Positions 24,890 through 33,445 of a stretch of DNA of 64,000 nt are shown here, piece after piece. Made by a program: the position numbers and the translations under genes. Numbering within the stretch: the stretch's first letter is position 1; each line of letters starts with the position of its first letter. The DNA is from Streptomyces sp. JJ38 (GTDB lineage: Bacteria; Actinomycetota; Actinomycetes; Streptomycetales; Streptomycetaceae): contig NZ_JABLSI010000020.1 of assembly GCF_019303475.1 (NCBI RefSeq), positions 18,243-82,242 of the forward strand, in the 5' to 3' direction. The notes under the pieces were generated by a model. The model saw only the letters and a program-made list of their open reading frames with translations, did no database searches and was not told the DNA's origin.

Positions 24890-26251
24890 ATGACCGAGGT
24901 CCTGCTGCTCGGGGTGGCACTGCTGCTGACGCTCGCCTGCGGCGTCTTCGTGGCCGCCGAGTTCTCCCTGACGACGGTGGAGCGCGGGCTGCTGGAGCGG
25001 GCCGCGGCGGAGCGCGAGCCCGGCGCGGCCGGGGCGCTGGCCGCCGTCCGGTCGCTGACCTTCCAGCTCTCCGGCGCGCAGCTCGGCATCACGCTGACCA
25101 GCCTGCTCATCGGCATGCTCGCGGAGCCCTCGGTCGCCACCCTGCTGCGGGGCCCCGTCGAGGCCGCCGGGCTGCCCCCGCGGGCCGCGTCCTCCACCGC
25201 GCTGGCCCTGGGTACGGCCGTCTCGACCGTCGTCCTGATGGTGGTCGGCGAGCTGGTGCCGAAGAACTGGGCGATCTCGCGTCCGCTGGCGATGGCCCGG
25301 CGCGTCGGCCCGCCGCAGCGCGCGTTCTCCGCGGCGTTCCGGCCGTTCATCCGGCACCTGAACAACACCGCGAACCGCACGCTGCACGCCATGGGCCTGC
25401 GGCCGACCGAGGAACTGGCCTCCGCGCGTTCCCCGCAGGAACTGGTGGCACTGGCCCGGCACTCGGCCGAGGAGGGCGTGCTGGAGGCCGACACCGCCGA
25501 GCTGTTCGTCCGCAGTCTACGACTGGCCGAGCTCACGGCGGAGAACGTGATGACGCCCCGGGTACGGGTGCACGCCCTGGAGGAGCGGGCCACGGCCCTG
25601 GACGTGGCCACCGCCACCCGGGCCACCGGGCTGTCCCGCTTCCCGGTCTACCGGGAGAGCCTGGACACCGTGGTGGGGGTCGTCCACATCAAGGACGTCC
25701 TGGCCGTGCCCGCCGCCGAGCGGCCCGGGCGGACGGTGGCGGGGCTCGCCCGCGAGCCGCTGCTGGTGCCGGAGTCGCTGCCCGCCGACCGGGTGCTCGA
25801 CCGGCTCTCCGAGCGGCGCAGCCTCGCCGTCGTCATCGACGAGTACGGGGGCACGGCGGGCGTCCTCACGGTGGAGGACATCCTGGAGGAGGTCGTGGGC
25901 GAGGTGCGGGACGAGCACGATCCGCAGGCCGCGCCCGAGCTCGCCCCCGCCGGCCGGGACGCCGTCGGCCGCGCCCTCTACGAGGCCGGCGGCTCGACGC
26001 GGGCCGACGAGCTGGAGGCGATCGGGCTCCTGCTGCCCGAGGGGCCGTTCGAGACCCTGGCGGGTCTGATCGCCACGGAGCTCGGGCACATTCCGTCCGT
26101 CGGTGACGCGATCGAGGTGGCGGGCTGGCGCGTCGAGGTGGTCGACGCGGCCGGCCGACGGGCGGACCGGGTACGCCTGCGGGCGCCCTCGGGCACGCTC
26201 CGCCGCCGACCGGACCAGCCCGGGGACCGCGAGGGGCAGGCCGGCGGATGA
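24890..26251 (+). CDS. hemolysin/CNNM family protein (DUF21-CBS-CorC_HlyC)
   Basis: A 453-residue membrane protein of the CNNM/CorB family linked to Mg2+ and other divalent metal export. Order: DUF21 membrane domain (residues 1-190; AAEFSLTTVERGLLERAA, GAQLGITLTSLLIGMLAEPS, VVGELVPKNWAISRP), paired CBS domains (ENVMTPRVRVHALE; FPVYRESLDTVVGVVHIKDV) and a C-terminal CorC_HlyC domain. The next gene, of the same family, starts inside its stop codon (ATGA), so both are made together. Confidence 0.92.
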   Translation: MTEVLLLGVALLLTLACGVFVAAEFSLTTVERGLLERAAAEREPGAAGALAAVRSLTFQLSGAQLGITLTSLLIGMLAEPSVATLLRGPVEAAGLPPRAASSTALALGTAVSTVVLMVVGELVPKNWAISRPLAMARRVGPPQRAFSAAFRPFIRHLNNTANRTLHAMGLRPTEELASARSPQELVALARHSAEEGVLEADTAELFVRSLRLAELTAENVMTPRVRVHALEERATALDVATATRATGLSRFPVYRESLDTVVGVVHIKDVLAVPAAERPGRTVAGLAREPLLVPESLPADRVLDRLSERRSLAVVIDEYGGTAGVLTVEDILEEVVGEVRDEHDPQAAPELAPAGRDAVGRALYEAGGSTRADELEAIGLLLPEGPFETLAGLIATELGHIPSVGDAIEVAGWRVEVVDAAGRRADRVRLRAPSGTLRRRPDQPGDREGQAGG

Positions 26252-27267
26252 CGTTCCTGCAACTGTGCGTGGGCCTGCTGATGATCACGGCGAACGCCTT
26301 CTTCGTCGGCGGCGAGTTCTCGCTCATCTCGGTGCGGCGCAGCCAGATCGAGCCGCGTGCGCACGCGGGCGACCGCCGGGCCCGGCGCGTGCTGTGGGGG
26401 CTCGAGCACGTGGCCCAGCTGATGGCCACGGCCCAGCTCGGCATCACGCTGACGACCCTGGTGCTGGGCATCGTGGTCGAACCGGCCATCGAGCATCTGC
26501 TCGCCCCGGCCTTCCACGCCGCCGGGGTTCCGGAAGGGGCGAGCCACACGATCTCCTTCGTGGTCGCGCTGACCCTGGCCACCTATCTGCACATGCTGTT
26601 CGGCGAGATGGTGCCGAAGAACATCGCGCTCGCCGAACCGGAGCGCACGGCACTGCTGCTGGGGCCTCCGCTGGTGGCCCTGACCCGGGCGCTGCGCCCG
26701 GTGATCTTCGGCATCAACGCCCTGGCCAACGCGCTGCTGCGGCTGCTGCGCGTGGAGCCGCGCAGCGAGGTGGAGTCGACGTTCTCCGACGACGACCTGG
26801 CACGCATCGTGACCGACTCCGGTGCGGCCGGGCTGCTGGACGACCGGGCCACAGCCCGGTTGCGGGACGCCCTCGACCTGGGCCGGCGTCCGGTGTCGGA
26901 GGTGGTGCGGCCCGGCGCGCGGGTGGTCTCGGCCCCGATGGGCGTCACCGCCGAGGAGCTGGAGCGGCTCAGCGCGACCTCCGGCTACTCGCGGTTCCCG
27001 GTCCTCGACGCCGCGGGGCGCACGCTGGGCTACCTGCACGTGAAGGACGCGCTGGACGCACCGGCGCCGGACGCGCCCTTCCCCCGCTCGGCCCTGCGGC
27101 CCATCGCCCGCGTGGGAGCCGGGACGCCGCTGGACGACGTGCTCGCCGCCCTGCGCGGCCGGAGCACCCACCTGGCGGTGGTCGTCGAGGCCGACGGGCG
27201 CACCGTCGGACTGGTCACCCTCGGGGGCGTGCTGCGGGAGCTGATGGGCCGCCATCCGGCCCGGTGA
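26248..27267 (+). CDS. hemolysin/CNNM family protein, short form
   Basis: Second CNNM-type protein, 339 residues: DUF21 membrane domain with ANAFFVGGEFSLISVRRSQI, TAQLGITLTTLVLGIVVEPA and LFGEMVPKNIALAEPERTAL, then CBS domains (SGYSRFPVLDAAGRTLGYLH). It lacks the C-terminal CorC_HlyC domain of its partner. Overlaps the upstream gene by 4 bases; the two probably form a heteromer (inference). Neither has a known substrate. Confidence 0.92.
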   Translation: MTFLQLCVGLLMITANAFFVGGEFSLISVRRSQIEPRAHAGDRRARRVLWGLEHVAQLMATAQLGITLTTLVLGIVVEPAIEHLLAPAFHAAGVPEGASHTISFVVALTLATYLHMLFGEMVPKNIALAEPERTALLLGPPLVALTRALRPVIFGINALANALLRLLRVEPRSEVESTFSDDDLARIVTDSGAAGLLDDRATARLRDALDLGRRPVSEVVRPGARVVSAPMGVTAEELERLSATSGYSRFPVLDAAGRTLGYLHVKDALDAPAPDAPFPRSALRPIARVGAGTPLDDVLAALRGRSTHLAVVVEADGRTVGLVTLGGVLRELMGRHPAR

Positions 27268-27268
27268 G

Positions 27269-27304
27269 CCGGCCCCGCCACGGCGGAGGCGGGTCCGGGG
27301 CCGG
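27269..27304 (+). terminator. hairpin after the CNNM pair
   Basis: Outer stem CCGGCCCC / GGGGCCGG (27269-27276, 27297-27304) with an alternative inner pairing CCCGCC / GGCGGG. Likely terminator between the CNNM pair and the SGNH hydrolase gene. Confidence 0.55.
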
Positions 27305-27333
27305 TCAGGAAGGCCGGATACGATGACGCGGCC

Positions 27334-28116
27334 ATGGAGACCGCACCGCAGATCAGCAGCTTCGTCGCCCTGGGGGACTCGTTCACCGAGGGCATGTCCG
27401 ATCACGGCCCCGGCGGGGGCTACCGGGGGTGGGCGGACCGGCTCGCGGACCGGCTGGCCGCGCGTACCGACGGCTTCCGCTACGCCAACCTGGCCGTGCG
27501 GGGCAAGCTCATCGGCCAGATCGCCGAGGACCAGGTGGCCCGGGCGGCCGCGATGGAGGCCGACCTCGTCACACTCGTCGGTGGCCTGAACGACGTCCTG
27601 CGGCCCTCGTGCGACATGGAACGGGTGTGCGGGCTGCTGGAGCAGTCGGTGGAGCGGCTGGCCCCCGCGTGCGGGCGGCTGGTGCTGATGCGCAGCCCCG
27701 GGCGGCAGGGACCGGTGCTGGAACGCTACCGGACGCGGATGGAGACGCTGTTCGGCTTCATCGACGACCTGGCCGAACGACACGGCGCGCTGGTGGTGGA
27801 CCTGTACGCCGCCCGCTCGCTCAGTGATCCCCGGCTGTGGGCCGACGACCGGCTGCATCTGACGGCCGAGGGGCACCGGCGGGTGGCGGAGGCCGTCTGG
27901 CAGCGGCTGGGTCACCCGGCCGAGTGCGACTGGGACGAGCCGCTGCCTCCGTCGGAACCGCCGGCCTGGCACCTGCGGCGCCGCGCCGATCTGCGGTTCG
28001 CCCGGGAGCACTTGGCGCCCTGGATCGGACGGCGCCTGACCGGCCGGTCCTCCGGGGACGGGCTGCTGCCCAAGCGTCCCGACCTCACGCCGCTGGCCTG
28101 CGAGGACACCCCGTAG
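27334..28116 (+). CDS. SGNH/GDSL hydrolase
   Basis: A 260-residue esterase/lipase-fold hydrolase without signal peptide. Block I is FVALGDSFTEGMSD with the nucleophile Ser; block III VGGLNDVLRP gives the Asn; the catalytic Asp-His is DDRLHLTAEGHR. Probably an intracellular or peripheral ester hydrolase; substrate unknown. ATG at 27334 is weakly supported by a ribosome site, but the family N-terminus starts here. Located 11 bases upstream of purB. Confidence 0.91.
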   Translation: METAPQISSFVALGDSFTEGMSDHGPGGGYRGWADRLADRLAARTDGFRYANLAVRGKLIGQIAEDQVARAAAMEADLVTLVGGLNDVLRPSCDMERVCGLLEQSVERLAPACGRLVLMRSPGRQGPVLERYRTRMETLFGFIDDLAERHGALVVDLYAARSLSDPRLWADDRLHLTAEGHRRVAEAVWQRLGHPAECDWDEPLPPSEPPAWHLRRRADLRFAREHLAPWIGRRLTGRSSGDGLLPKRPDLTPLACEDTP

Positions 28117-28127
28117 AATGCGGGAGC

Positions 28128-29558
28128 GTGACTGACAAGCCGCGCATCCCGAACGTCCTCGCCAACCGCTACGCGTCCGCGCGGTTGGCGCTCCTGTGGT
28201 CTCCGGAGTACAAGGTGACCCTGGAGCGCCGGCTGTGGCTGGCCGTGCTGCGGGCTCAGCGGGACCTGGGCGTCGACGTGCCGGAGGCCGCGCTGGCCGA
28301 CTACGAGCGCGTTCTGGAGGACGTCGACCTCATCTCGATCGCCCGCCGGGAGCAGGTCACCCGGCACGACGTGAAGGCGCGCATCGAGGAGTTCAACGCG
28401 CTGGCCGGGCACGAGCAGGTTCACAAGGGCATGACGTCCCGCGACCTGACGGAGAACGTCGAGCAGCTCCAGATCCGGCTCTCGCTGGAGCTGGTGCGCG
28501 ACCGCACCGTGGCCCTGCTGGCCCGGCTCGGCAAGCTGGCCGGTGAGCACGCCGCCCTGGTGATGGCGGGCCGTTCGCACAACGTGGCCGCCCAGGCCAC
28601 GACGCTCGGCAAGCGGTTCGCGACGGCGGCCGACGAGCTGCTGGTGGCCTACGCGCGGCTGGAGGACCTCCTCGGCCGGTACCCGCTGCGCGGCGTGAAG
28701 GGCCCGGTCGGCACCTCCCAGGACATGCTGGACCTGCTCGGCGGAGACACGGCCAAGCTGGCGGAGCTGGAGCGGCGGATCGCTGTCCACCTGGGCTTCG
28801 GACGGAACTTCACCTCGGTCGGTCAGGTCTACCCGCGCTCGCTGGACTACGACGTCGTCAGCGCGCTGGTGCAGCTCGCCGCGGCGCCGTCCTCCCTCGC
28901 CAAGACGATCCGGCTCATGGCCGGGCAGGAGCTGGTGACGGAGGGCTTCAAGGAGGGCCAGGTCGGGTCCTCGGCGATGCCGCACAAGATGAACACCCGC
29001 TCGTGCGAGCGGGTGAACGGGCTGGCCGTGATCCTGCGCGGCTACGCCTCGATGGCCGGAGAGCTGGCCGGCGACCAGTGGAACGAGGGCGACGTCTCCT
29101 GCTCGGTGGTGCGCCGGGTCGCGCTGCCGGACGCGTTCTTCGCGTTCGACGGCATGCTGGAGACCTTCCTGACGGTCCTGGACGAGTTCGGCGCCTTCCC
29201 GGCCGTCGTGGCCCGGGAGCTGGACCGCTACCTGCCGTTCCTGGCGACGACCAAGGTGCTCATGGCCGCCGTCCGCGCCGGTGTGGGCCGCGAGACGGCA
29301 CACGAGGCCATCAAGGAGCACGCCGTCGCCTCCGCCCTGGCCCTGCGGGCCGGCGGGGAGCGCAACGAGCTCCTGGACCGGCTCGCGGCCGACGCGCGCA
29401 TCCCCCTCGACCGGCCGGGGCTGGAGGAGCTGATGGCCGACCGTCTGGCGTTCACCGGCGCCGCCGAGGACCAGGTCGCGGCCGTCGTCGCGCAGATCGA
29501 GGACATCACGCGCAAGCACCCTGAGGCCGCCGCCTACACCCCGGGGGACATTCTCTGA
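28128..29558 (+). CDS. purB: adenylosuccinate lyase
   Basis: Purine biosynthesis enzyme acting twice: SAICAR to AICAR and adenylosuccinate to AMP, releasing fumarate. 476 residues; superfamily signature GSSAMPHKMNTRS with the catalytic loop, SHNVAAQATTLGKR, and HKGMTSRDLTENVEQ are intact. GTG 28128 is chosen from the family N-terminus VTDKPRIPNVLANRYAS. Confidence 0.96.
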   Translation: MTDKPRIPNVLANRYASARLALLWSPEYKVTLERRLWLAVLRAQRDLGVDVPEAALADYERVLEDVDLISIARREQVTRHDVKARIEEFNALAGHEQVHKGMTSRDLTENVEQLQIRLSLELVRDRTVALLARLGKLAGEHAALVMAGRSHNVAAQATTLGKRFATAADELLVAYARLEDLLGRYPLRGVKGPVGTSQDMLDLLGGDTAKLAELERRIAVHLGFGRNFTSVGQVYPRSLDYDVVSALVQLAAAPSSLAKTIRLMAGQELVTEGFKEGQVGSSAMPHKMNTRSCERVNGLAVILRGYASMAGELAGDQWNEGDVSCSVVRRVALPDAFFAFDGMLETFLTVLDEFGAFPAVVARELDRYLPFLATTKVLMAAVRAGVGRETAHEAIKEHAVASALALRAGGERNELLDRLAADARIPLDRPGLEELMADRLAFTGAAEDQVAAVVAQIEDITRKHPEAAAYTPGDIL

Positions 29559-29654
29559 CCGCGGCCCGCGTCCGTTGCCGCACCGCGGCGGCTTCGTCGT
29601 GACGTGCGCAGGCGGATACCATCCGGGCCACACGCTCGGTGCGGGGAGGCGACT

Positions 29655-30803
29655 GTGGCCAGGCTGACCGGCGGAGACCCGTCGCTGCTGCGCAGGATCA
29701 ACTCCGCCGTCGTGCTGCGCGCGCTGCGCGGCGCCGAGGGCCCTCCGACGCTGACCGAACTGGTCGGCGAGACGGGGCTGTCGCGGCCCACGGTCGAGGG
29801 CGTCGTCGACGGCCTGGTGACCGCCGGCCTCGTCACCGAGGCCGCGGACGTCGCGACCGCGCGCCGGCAGGGCCGGCCGGCCCGCCGTTACCGCTTCCGG
29901 GCCGAAGCGGGGCATCTGCTGGGCGTGGAGATCGGCCCGCACCGGGTGTCGGCGGTGCTGTCCGACCTCACCGGCGGGATCGTGGGCCGCGCGGAGCGGC
30001 CGGTGCACGAGACCTCCGACGCCGACGAGCGGCTGGAGCGGGTCCGTTCCGTCGTGTCGGAGCTGCTGCGCCGCAGCGAGGTGGCCCGCTCGACGCTGCG
30101 CGCGGTGGGTGTGGGAACGCCCGGGATCGTCCGGTCCGACGGCAGTGTGCGGCTGTGCACCGCGCTGCCGGGCTGGACGGGTCTGCCGCTGGCCGAGCGG
30201 CTGCGGCGGTCGTTCCGGTGCCCGGTGCTGGTGGAGAACGACGCCAACGCGGCCGTGCTCGCCGAGCGCTGGCAGGGGGTCGCCGAGGGCTGCGAGGACG
30301 TCGTGATGGTGCTGGCCGGCCTCAGCCCCGGGGCCGGCTCGCTCATCGGCGGGCGGCTGCACCGGGGGTACGGGGGCGCGGCGGGCGAGATCGGGGCGCT
30401 GCACCTGCTGGGCCGGGAGGCGGCGCCGGAGCGGCTGCTGTCCACGGGCGAGGAGCCGCTGCACCCGCTGGACGAGGCGGCGGTCGCCCGGGTGTTCCGG
30501 CGGGCCGGGGACGGCGACGAGCAGGCGCGGCGGGCCGTCGACCGGTTCGTCCGGCGGCTGGTGCACGACGTGGCGGCGCTGGTGCTGGCGCTGGATCCGG
30601 AGCTGGTGGTGATCGGCGGCTGGGCGGCCGGGCTCGACGGCGTCCTCGCGCCGCTGCGGGCGGAGCTGGAACGCTACTGCCTGCGGCCGCCGAGGGTCGA
30701 GCTGTCGGTGCTGGGTGAGAGTGCCGTGCCCGTCGGGGCCCTGCGGCTGGCGCTCGACCACGTCGAGGAGCAGCTGTTCTCGGTGCAGGCCGGGCCCGCG
30801 TAG
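29655..30803 (+). CDS. ROK family transcriptional regulator lacking the zinc motif
   Basis: A 382-residue protein with an N-terminal winged HTH (PTLTELVGETGLSRPTVEGV) and a ROK sugar-kinase-like domain (LGVEIGPHRVSAVLSDL; VENDANAAVLAERWQGVAEG). The cysteine-rich ROK motif CxCGxxGCxE, which should follow GGAAGEIGALHL, is missing and replaced by GREAAPERLLSTGEEPLHP, so zinc binding is lost. Sugar binding is uncertain. GGGGAGG lies 5 bases before GTG 29655. It may control nearby genes; no operator was identified. Confidence 0.88.
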   Translation: MARLTGGDPSLLRRINSAVVLRALRGAEGPPTLTELVGETGLSRPTVEGVVDGLVTAGLVTEAADVATARRQGRPARRYRFRAEAGHLLGVEIGPHRVSAVLSDLTGGIVGRAERPVHETSDADERLERVRSVVSELLRRSEVARSTLRAVGVGTPGIVRSDGSVRLCTALPGWTGLPLAERLRRSFRCPVLVENDANAAVLAERWQGVAEGCEDVVMVLAGLSPGAGSLIGGRLHRGYGGAAGEIGALHLLGREAAPERLLSTGEEPLHPLDEAAVARVFRRAGDGDEQARRAVDRFVRRLVHDVAALVLALDPELVVIGGWAAGLDGVLAPLRAELERYCLRPPRVELSVLGESAVPVGALRLALDHVEEQLFSVQAGPA

Positions 30804-30832
30804 GCACCGGCCCGCGGGCGGGGCGTCGGCCC

Positions 30833-31564
30833 TCAGCCCGCCAGGAGCTCGCCGCCCGGGAGGTCACCGAAGACCAGGCGGCAGGTGTCGGCCCGGTAGG
30901 TGGCCACGGTGACCGCGACGGTCGCGCCCCGCACGAGGTAGCGGGTGGTGACGACGAGGACAGGGGCGCCGGGGAGCCGGTCGAGGCGGCGGGCGTCGTC
31001 CGCCCGGGCCGAACCCAGCTCTACCGAACGCTCGGAGCGCTCCACCTGTCGGCCGTGGAGGGCGGCCAGGACGGCGGCGCCTCGCTCCGCGCCCTCCTCG
31101 GGAAGCTCACCGGTGAGGGCGGGCGTGACGTACAGGATCTCCGTCGCCACGGGCTGGCCGTGCTCGGTGCGCACCCGGCGCACGGTGTGGCAGGGGCCGC
31201 TCCCATGCTCGCCGAGCAGCGCGGCGACGGCGGCGGGGGGCGCGGTGAGCGTGCACCCCTCCGTTCGCCACGCGTCGCCGGACCGGCCCGCCCAGGCGTC
31301 GGCGCCCGGCGCGACGTCCACACCCATGCGGGGTGGTGCCACCGTGGTGCCCACACCGCGCCGCCGCTGTAGGCGCCCCTCCAGCTCCAGCTGCTCCAGG
31401 GCCTGGCGGAGCGTGGCCCGGGCGACTCCGTAACGGGCTGCCAGTTCCCGTTCGTTGGGAAGAATCTGCCCCACGGCGAACTCGGAGTCGAGCGCCTCGG
31501 ACAGCACCGTCCTCAGGTGCCAGTACTTCGGTTCCGGTACCGCTTCCACCTGTGTGGTCCCCAC
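30833..31564 (-). CDS. GntR family regulator (HutC/DasR-like, UTRA domain)
   Basis: A 243-residue regulator: winged HTH (ILPNERELAARYGVARATLR, QALEQLELEGRLQRRRGVGT) and a C-terminal UTRA ligand domain (VRRVRTEHGQPVATEILYVT). This is the HutC subfamily that includes DasR. A DasR-type palindrome lies at 31663-31676, about 100 bases upstream of the start, between this gene and the divergent SDR gene. Ligands of the subfamily include amino sugars, His derivatives and trehalose-type sugars; this one is unknown. Confidence 0.9.
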   Translation of the reverse strand: MGTTQVEAVPEPKYWHLRTVLSEALDSEFAVGQILPNERELAARYGVARATLRQALEQLELEGRLQRRRGVGTTVAPPRMGVDVAPGADAWAGRSGDAWRTEGCTLTAPPAAVAALLGEHGSGPCHTVRRVRTEHGQPVATEILYVTPALTGELPEEGAERGAAVLAALHGRQVERSERSVELGSARADDARRLDRLPGAPVLVVTTRYLVRGATVAVTVATYRADTCRLVFGDLPGGELLAG

Positions 31565-31662
31565 CCTGGCCTCCCCAATCGCCGCGTCTGCGCCGGTTTT
31601 TCACCCGGTTCTTTTTTAAAGCTTGTTGCGTATGCCTGGTGACACTAGGACGCGGCACCAGG

Positions 31663-31676
31663 TTGGTCAAGACCAA
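31663..31676. promoter_or_regulatory. dre-like site (TGGTC-N2-GACCA)
   Basis: TTGGTCAAGACCAA, a palindrome with 6-bp arms, contains TGGTC-N2-GACCA, the core of DasR responsive elements in Streptomyces. It lies in the 207 bases between the divergent GntR and SDR genes. It may be read by DasR or by the adjacent GntR protein. Confidence 0.65.
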
Positions 31677-31771
31677 TCGGCCCCGGGTGGTGTGTCACCC
31701 AGTGCCCCGGAACCGGTGGGATAGCGTCCTGGCCGGGCGGCGCGGGGGCGCCGACGGGCGAGGAGAGCAGC

Positions 31772-32521
31772 ATGACGCAGCAGGTCACCGTGGTCACCGG
31801 CGGCAGCCGGGGTATCGGGGCGGCCGTCGCCCGGCGGCTGGCCGTCTCCGGACACCACGTGGGGGTCGGGTTCGTCCACGCGCGGGAGGCGGCCGAACAG
31901 ACGGTCGCGGCCGTGCGGGAGGCGGGCGGGCGGGCCGTCGCGGTCCGGGTGGACACCACGGTGGAGGCGGAGGTGGACACCCTGTTCGACACGGTGGCCG
32001 AACGGCTCGGGCCCGTCACGGGGCTGGTGAACAACGCCGGCGTCACCGGCCCCCTCGGCCGGGTGACCGAGACCTCCACCGAGGCGATGCGCCGGGTCGT
32101 CGAGGTCAACGTGCTGGGCGCGCTGTACTGCGCGCGGCGGGCGGTGTCGGTGATGTCGCGGCGGTACGGCGGCCCCGGCGGCGCGATCGTCAACATCTCC
32201 TCAGGCGCGGCCACGTTGGGCGGGCCGGGCGAGTACGTCCACTACGCCGCGAGCAAGGCGGCGCTCGACGCGCTGACGGTCGGGCTGGCCAAGGAACAGG
32301 CCGAGGACGGGGTGCGGGTGAACGCCGTCCAGCCGGGGATGATCGTCACGGACATCCACGCCGCGATGGGCGACCCGGAGCGGCCGTGGCGGCGGCCGGA
32401 GCGGGTCCCCATGCGCCGGCCGGGCCAGCCGGAGGAGGTCGCGGGAGCCGTGGCCTGGCTGCTGTCCCCCGAGGCCTCCTACACCACGGGCGCGATCCTG
32501 CGGGTCGCCGGAGGTCTGTGA
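31772..32521 (+). CDS. SDR family oxidoreductase, FabG-like
   Basis: A 249-residue short-chain dehydrogenase: TGGSRGIG coenzyme loop, NNAG at the active-site helix and catalytic YAASK (VHYAASKAALDALTVGLAK) with an upstream Ser in NISSG. Probably NADP(H)-dependent reduction or oxidation of a keto/hydroxy group; substrate unknown. GGAGAG precedes the ATG. Divergent from the GntR regulator and downstream of the dre-like site, so probably its target. Confidence 0.92.
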   Translation: MTQQVTVVTGGSRGIGAAVARRLAVSGHHVGVGFVHAREAAEQTVAAVREAGGRAVAVRVDTTVEAEVDTLFDTVAERLGPVTGLVNNAGVTGPLGRVTETSTEAMRRVVEVNVLGALYCARRAVSVMSRRYGGPGGAIVNISSGAATLGGPGEYVHYAASKAALDALTVGLAKEQAEDGVRVNAVQPGMIVTDIHAAMGDPERPWRRPERVPMRRPGQPEEVAGAVAWLLSPEASYTTGAILRVAGGL

Positions 32522-32525
32522 GACG

Positions 32526-32570
32526 CCGCGGAGGCCGGGCCCCGAGGGTGTCGGGGGCCCGGCCTCGCGG
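32526..32570. terminator. bidirectional terminator between SDR and chaplin genes
   Basis: 13-bp stem GAGGCCGGGCCCC (32531-32543) with 32554-32566, extended by CCGC/GCGG past one bulged G; 10-base loop. Begins 5 bases after the SDR stop, before the chaplin stop. Confidence 0.75.
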
Positions 32571-32634
32571 TGGGATCGGAGCACGGTGCCGGGCCGGTGC
32601 ACGGCGGTCTGGTGCCCCGGCGTCCTCGACGGTG

Positions 32635-32874
32635 TCAGTCGTTGACGCAGAGGTTGCCGGCCGCGGGGTTCAGCGCCCCGAGGAGGTTCACGCTGTTGCC
32701 GCAGATGTTGAGCTGCGTGTGGATGGGGATCTGGACGACGTTGCCCGAGAGCACGCCCGGGGAGCCGACGGCCGCGCCCTCGGCTTCCGCGTCGGCCGAG
32801 GCGGTGCCCGCGCCGGTGAGGATGACGGCGGTGGCTGCCGCGAGCATCGCCGCGGTCTTCGCCATGCGTCGCAT
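32635..32874 (-). CDS. chaplin (short, secreted aerial-hypha coat protein)
   Basis: Short chaplin of 79 residues: a Sec signal peptide (KTAAMLAAATAVILTGAGTA, cleavage near ASADA) and one chaplin domain with GVLSGNVVQIPIHTQLNICG and NSVNLLGALNPAAGNLCVND, including the two cysteines. Chaplins assemble into amyloid fibres on aerial hyphae and spores, lowering surface tension. ATG 32874 has AAGGAG 9 bases upstream. Presence supports a Streptomyces host. Regulation by the bld/chp cascade is known for the family but no site was recognised. Confidence 0.93.
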   Translation of the reverse strand: MRRMAKTAAMLAAATAVILTGAGTASADAEAEGAAVGSPGVLSGNVVQIPIHTQLNICGNSVNLLGALNPAAGNLCVND

Positions 32875-33445
32875 GGTGGGGTCTCCTTCTTCTGTGGCTT
32901 GGCTGGCTGGCTCCCCGGGGGCCGCGGTGGCCGGTGACGGCGGGGGACGCGGGCCGGTGAACCACTGCCGAGGATCGGTGGTGCCGGTTCCGGGACCCGG
33001 TTGCGAGCCTGCGCCGGGCCCGATATTCATCCGAAGGAGGGAGGATCGGCCCGGCGTTCCGCCGAGCGGCCCCGGCGGCCTGTCCTCGGCCACGGGCTTG
33101 GCCGAGGGCCCTGTTCCGCACCGGCTGACGGAGCATTACGATCCGGAAACGGGTCGGACGCCGGTACCCGACGTCACCGCTCGCGCCGCGCCACCGCCAC
33201 GCGTTCCGCCACGGCCGCCCGGTCCGGGTGCCGCAGGAACATCGGGGCCGCGCGAGACGTTGGGAAGACGGAGTCGCGGCAGCCCGCGCGCCGACCCGCG
33301 TCGGGCGGCACGACCGGCCACCCGAACGTCAATCTCGGAACGGCTTGATATGGCGGAAATGGCTTCCAAACCGACAGAACCATCCTTAACCCGTCGGTCA
33401 CAGACCGTTCGTGACCAGGCAACACCTGTGCCCAAGGATGTACGC
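32875..33445. other. 571-base region without a supported gene
   Basis: Divergent space between the chaplin and the ACT-GNAT gene. Short open frames here have no recognisable domain and poor codon use. The right part (about 33330-33440) is less GC-rich, and holds an inverted repeat at 33396-33416. It should contain the chaplin promoter and the promoter of the gene at 33446. Confidence 0.5.
33396..33416. promoter_or_regulatory. inverted repeat GGTCAC-N9-GTGACC
   Basis: 6-bp arms separated by 9 bases, 30 bases before the ACT-GNAT start codon. Possible operator; no regulator is adjacent. Confidence 0.35.

Noticed and set aside
32875..33445. A second chaplin or secreted peptide in the long gap
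   Set aside because: No signal peptide followed by a chaplin domain in any frame; short frames have poor codon use.
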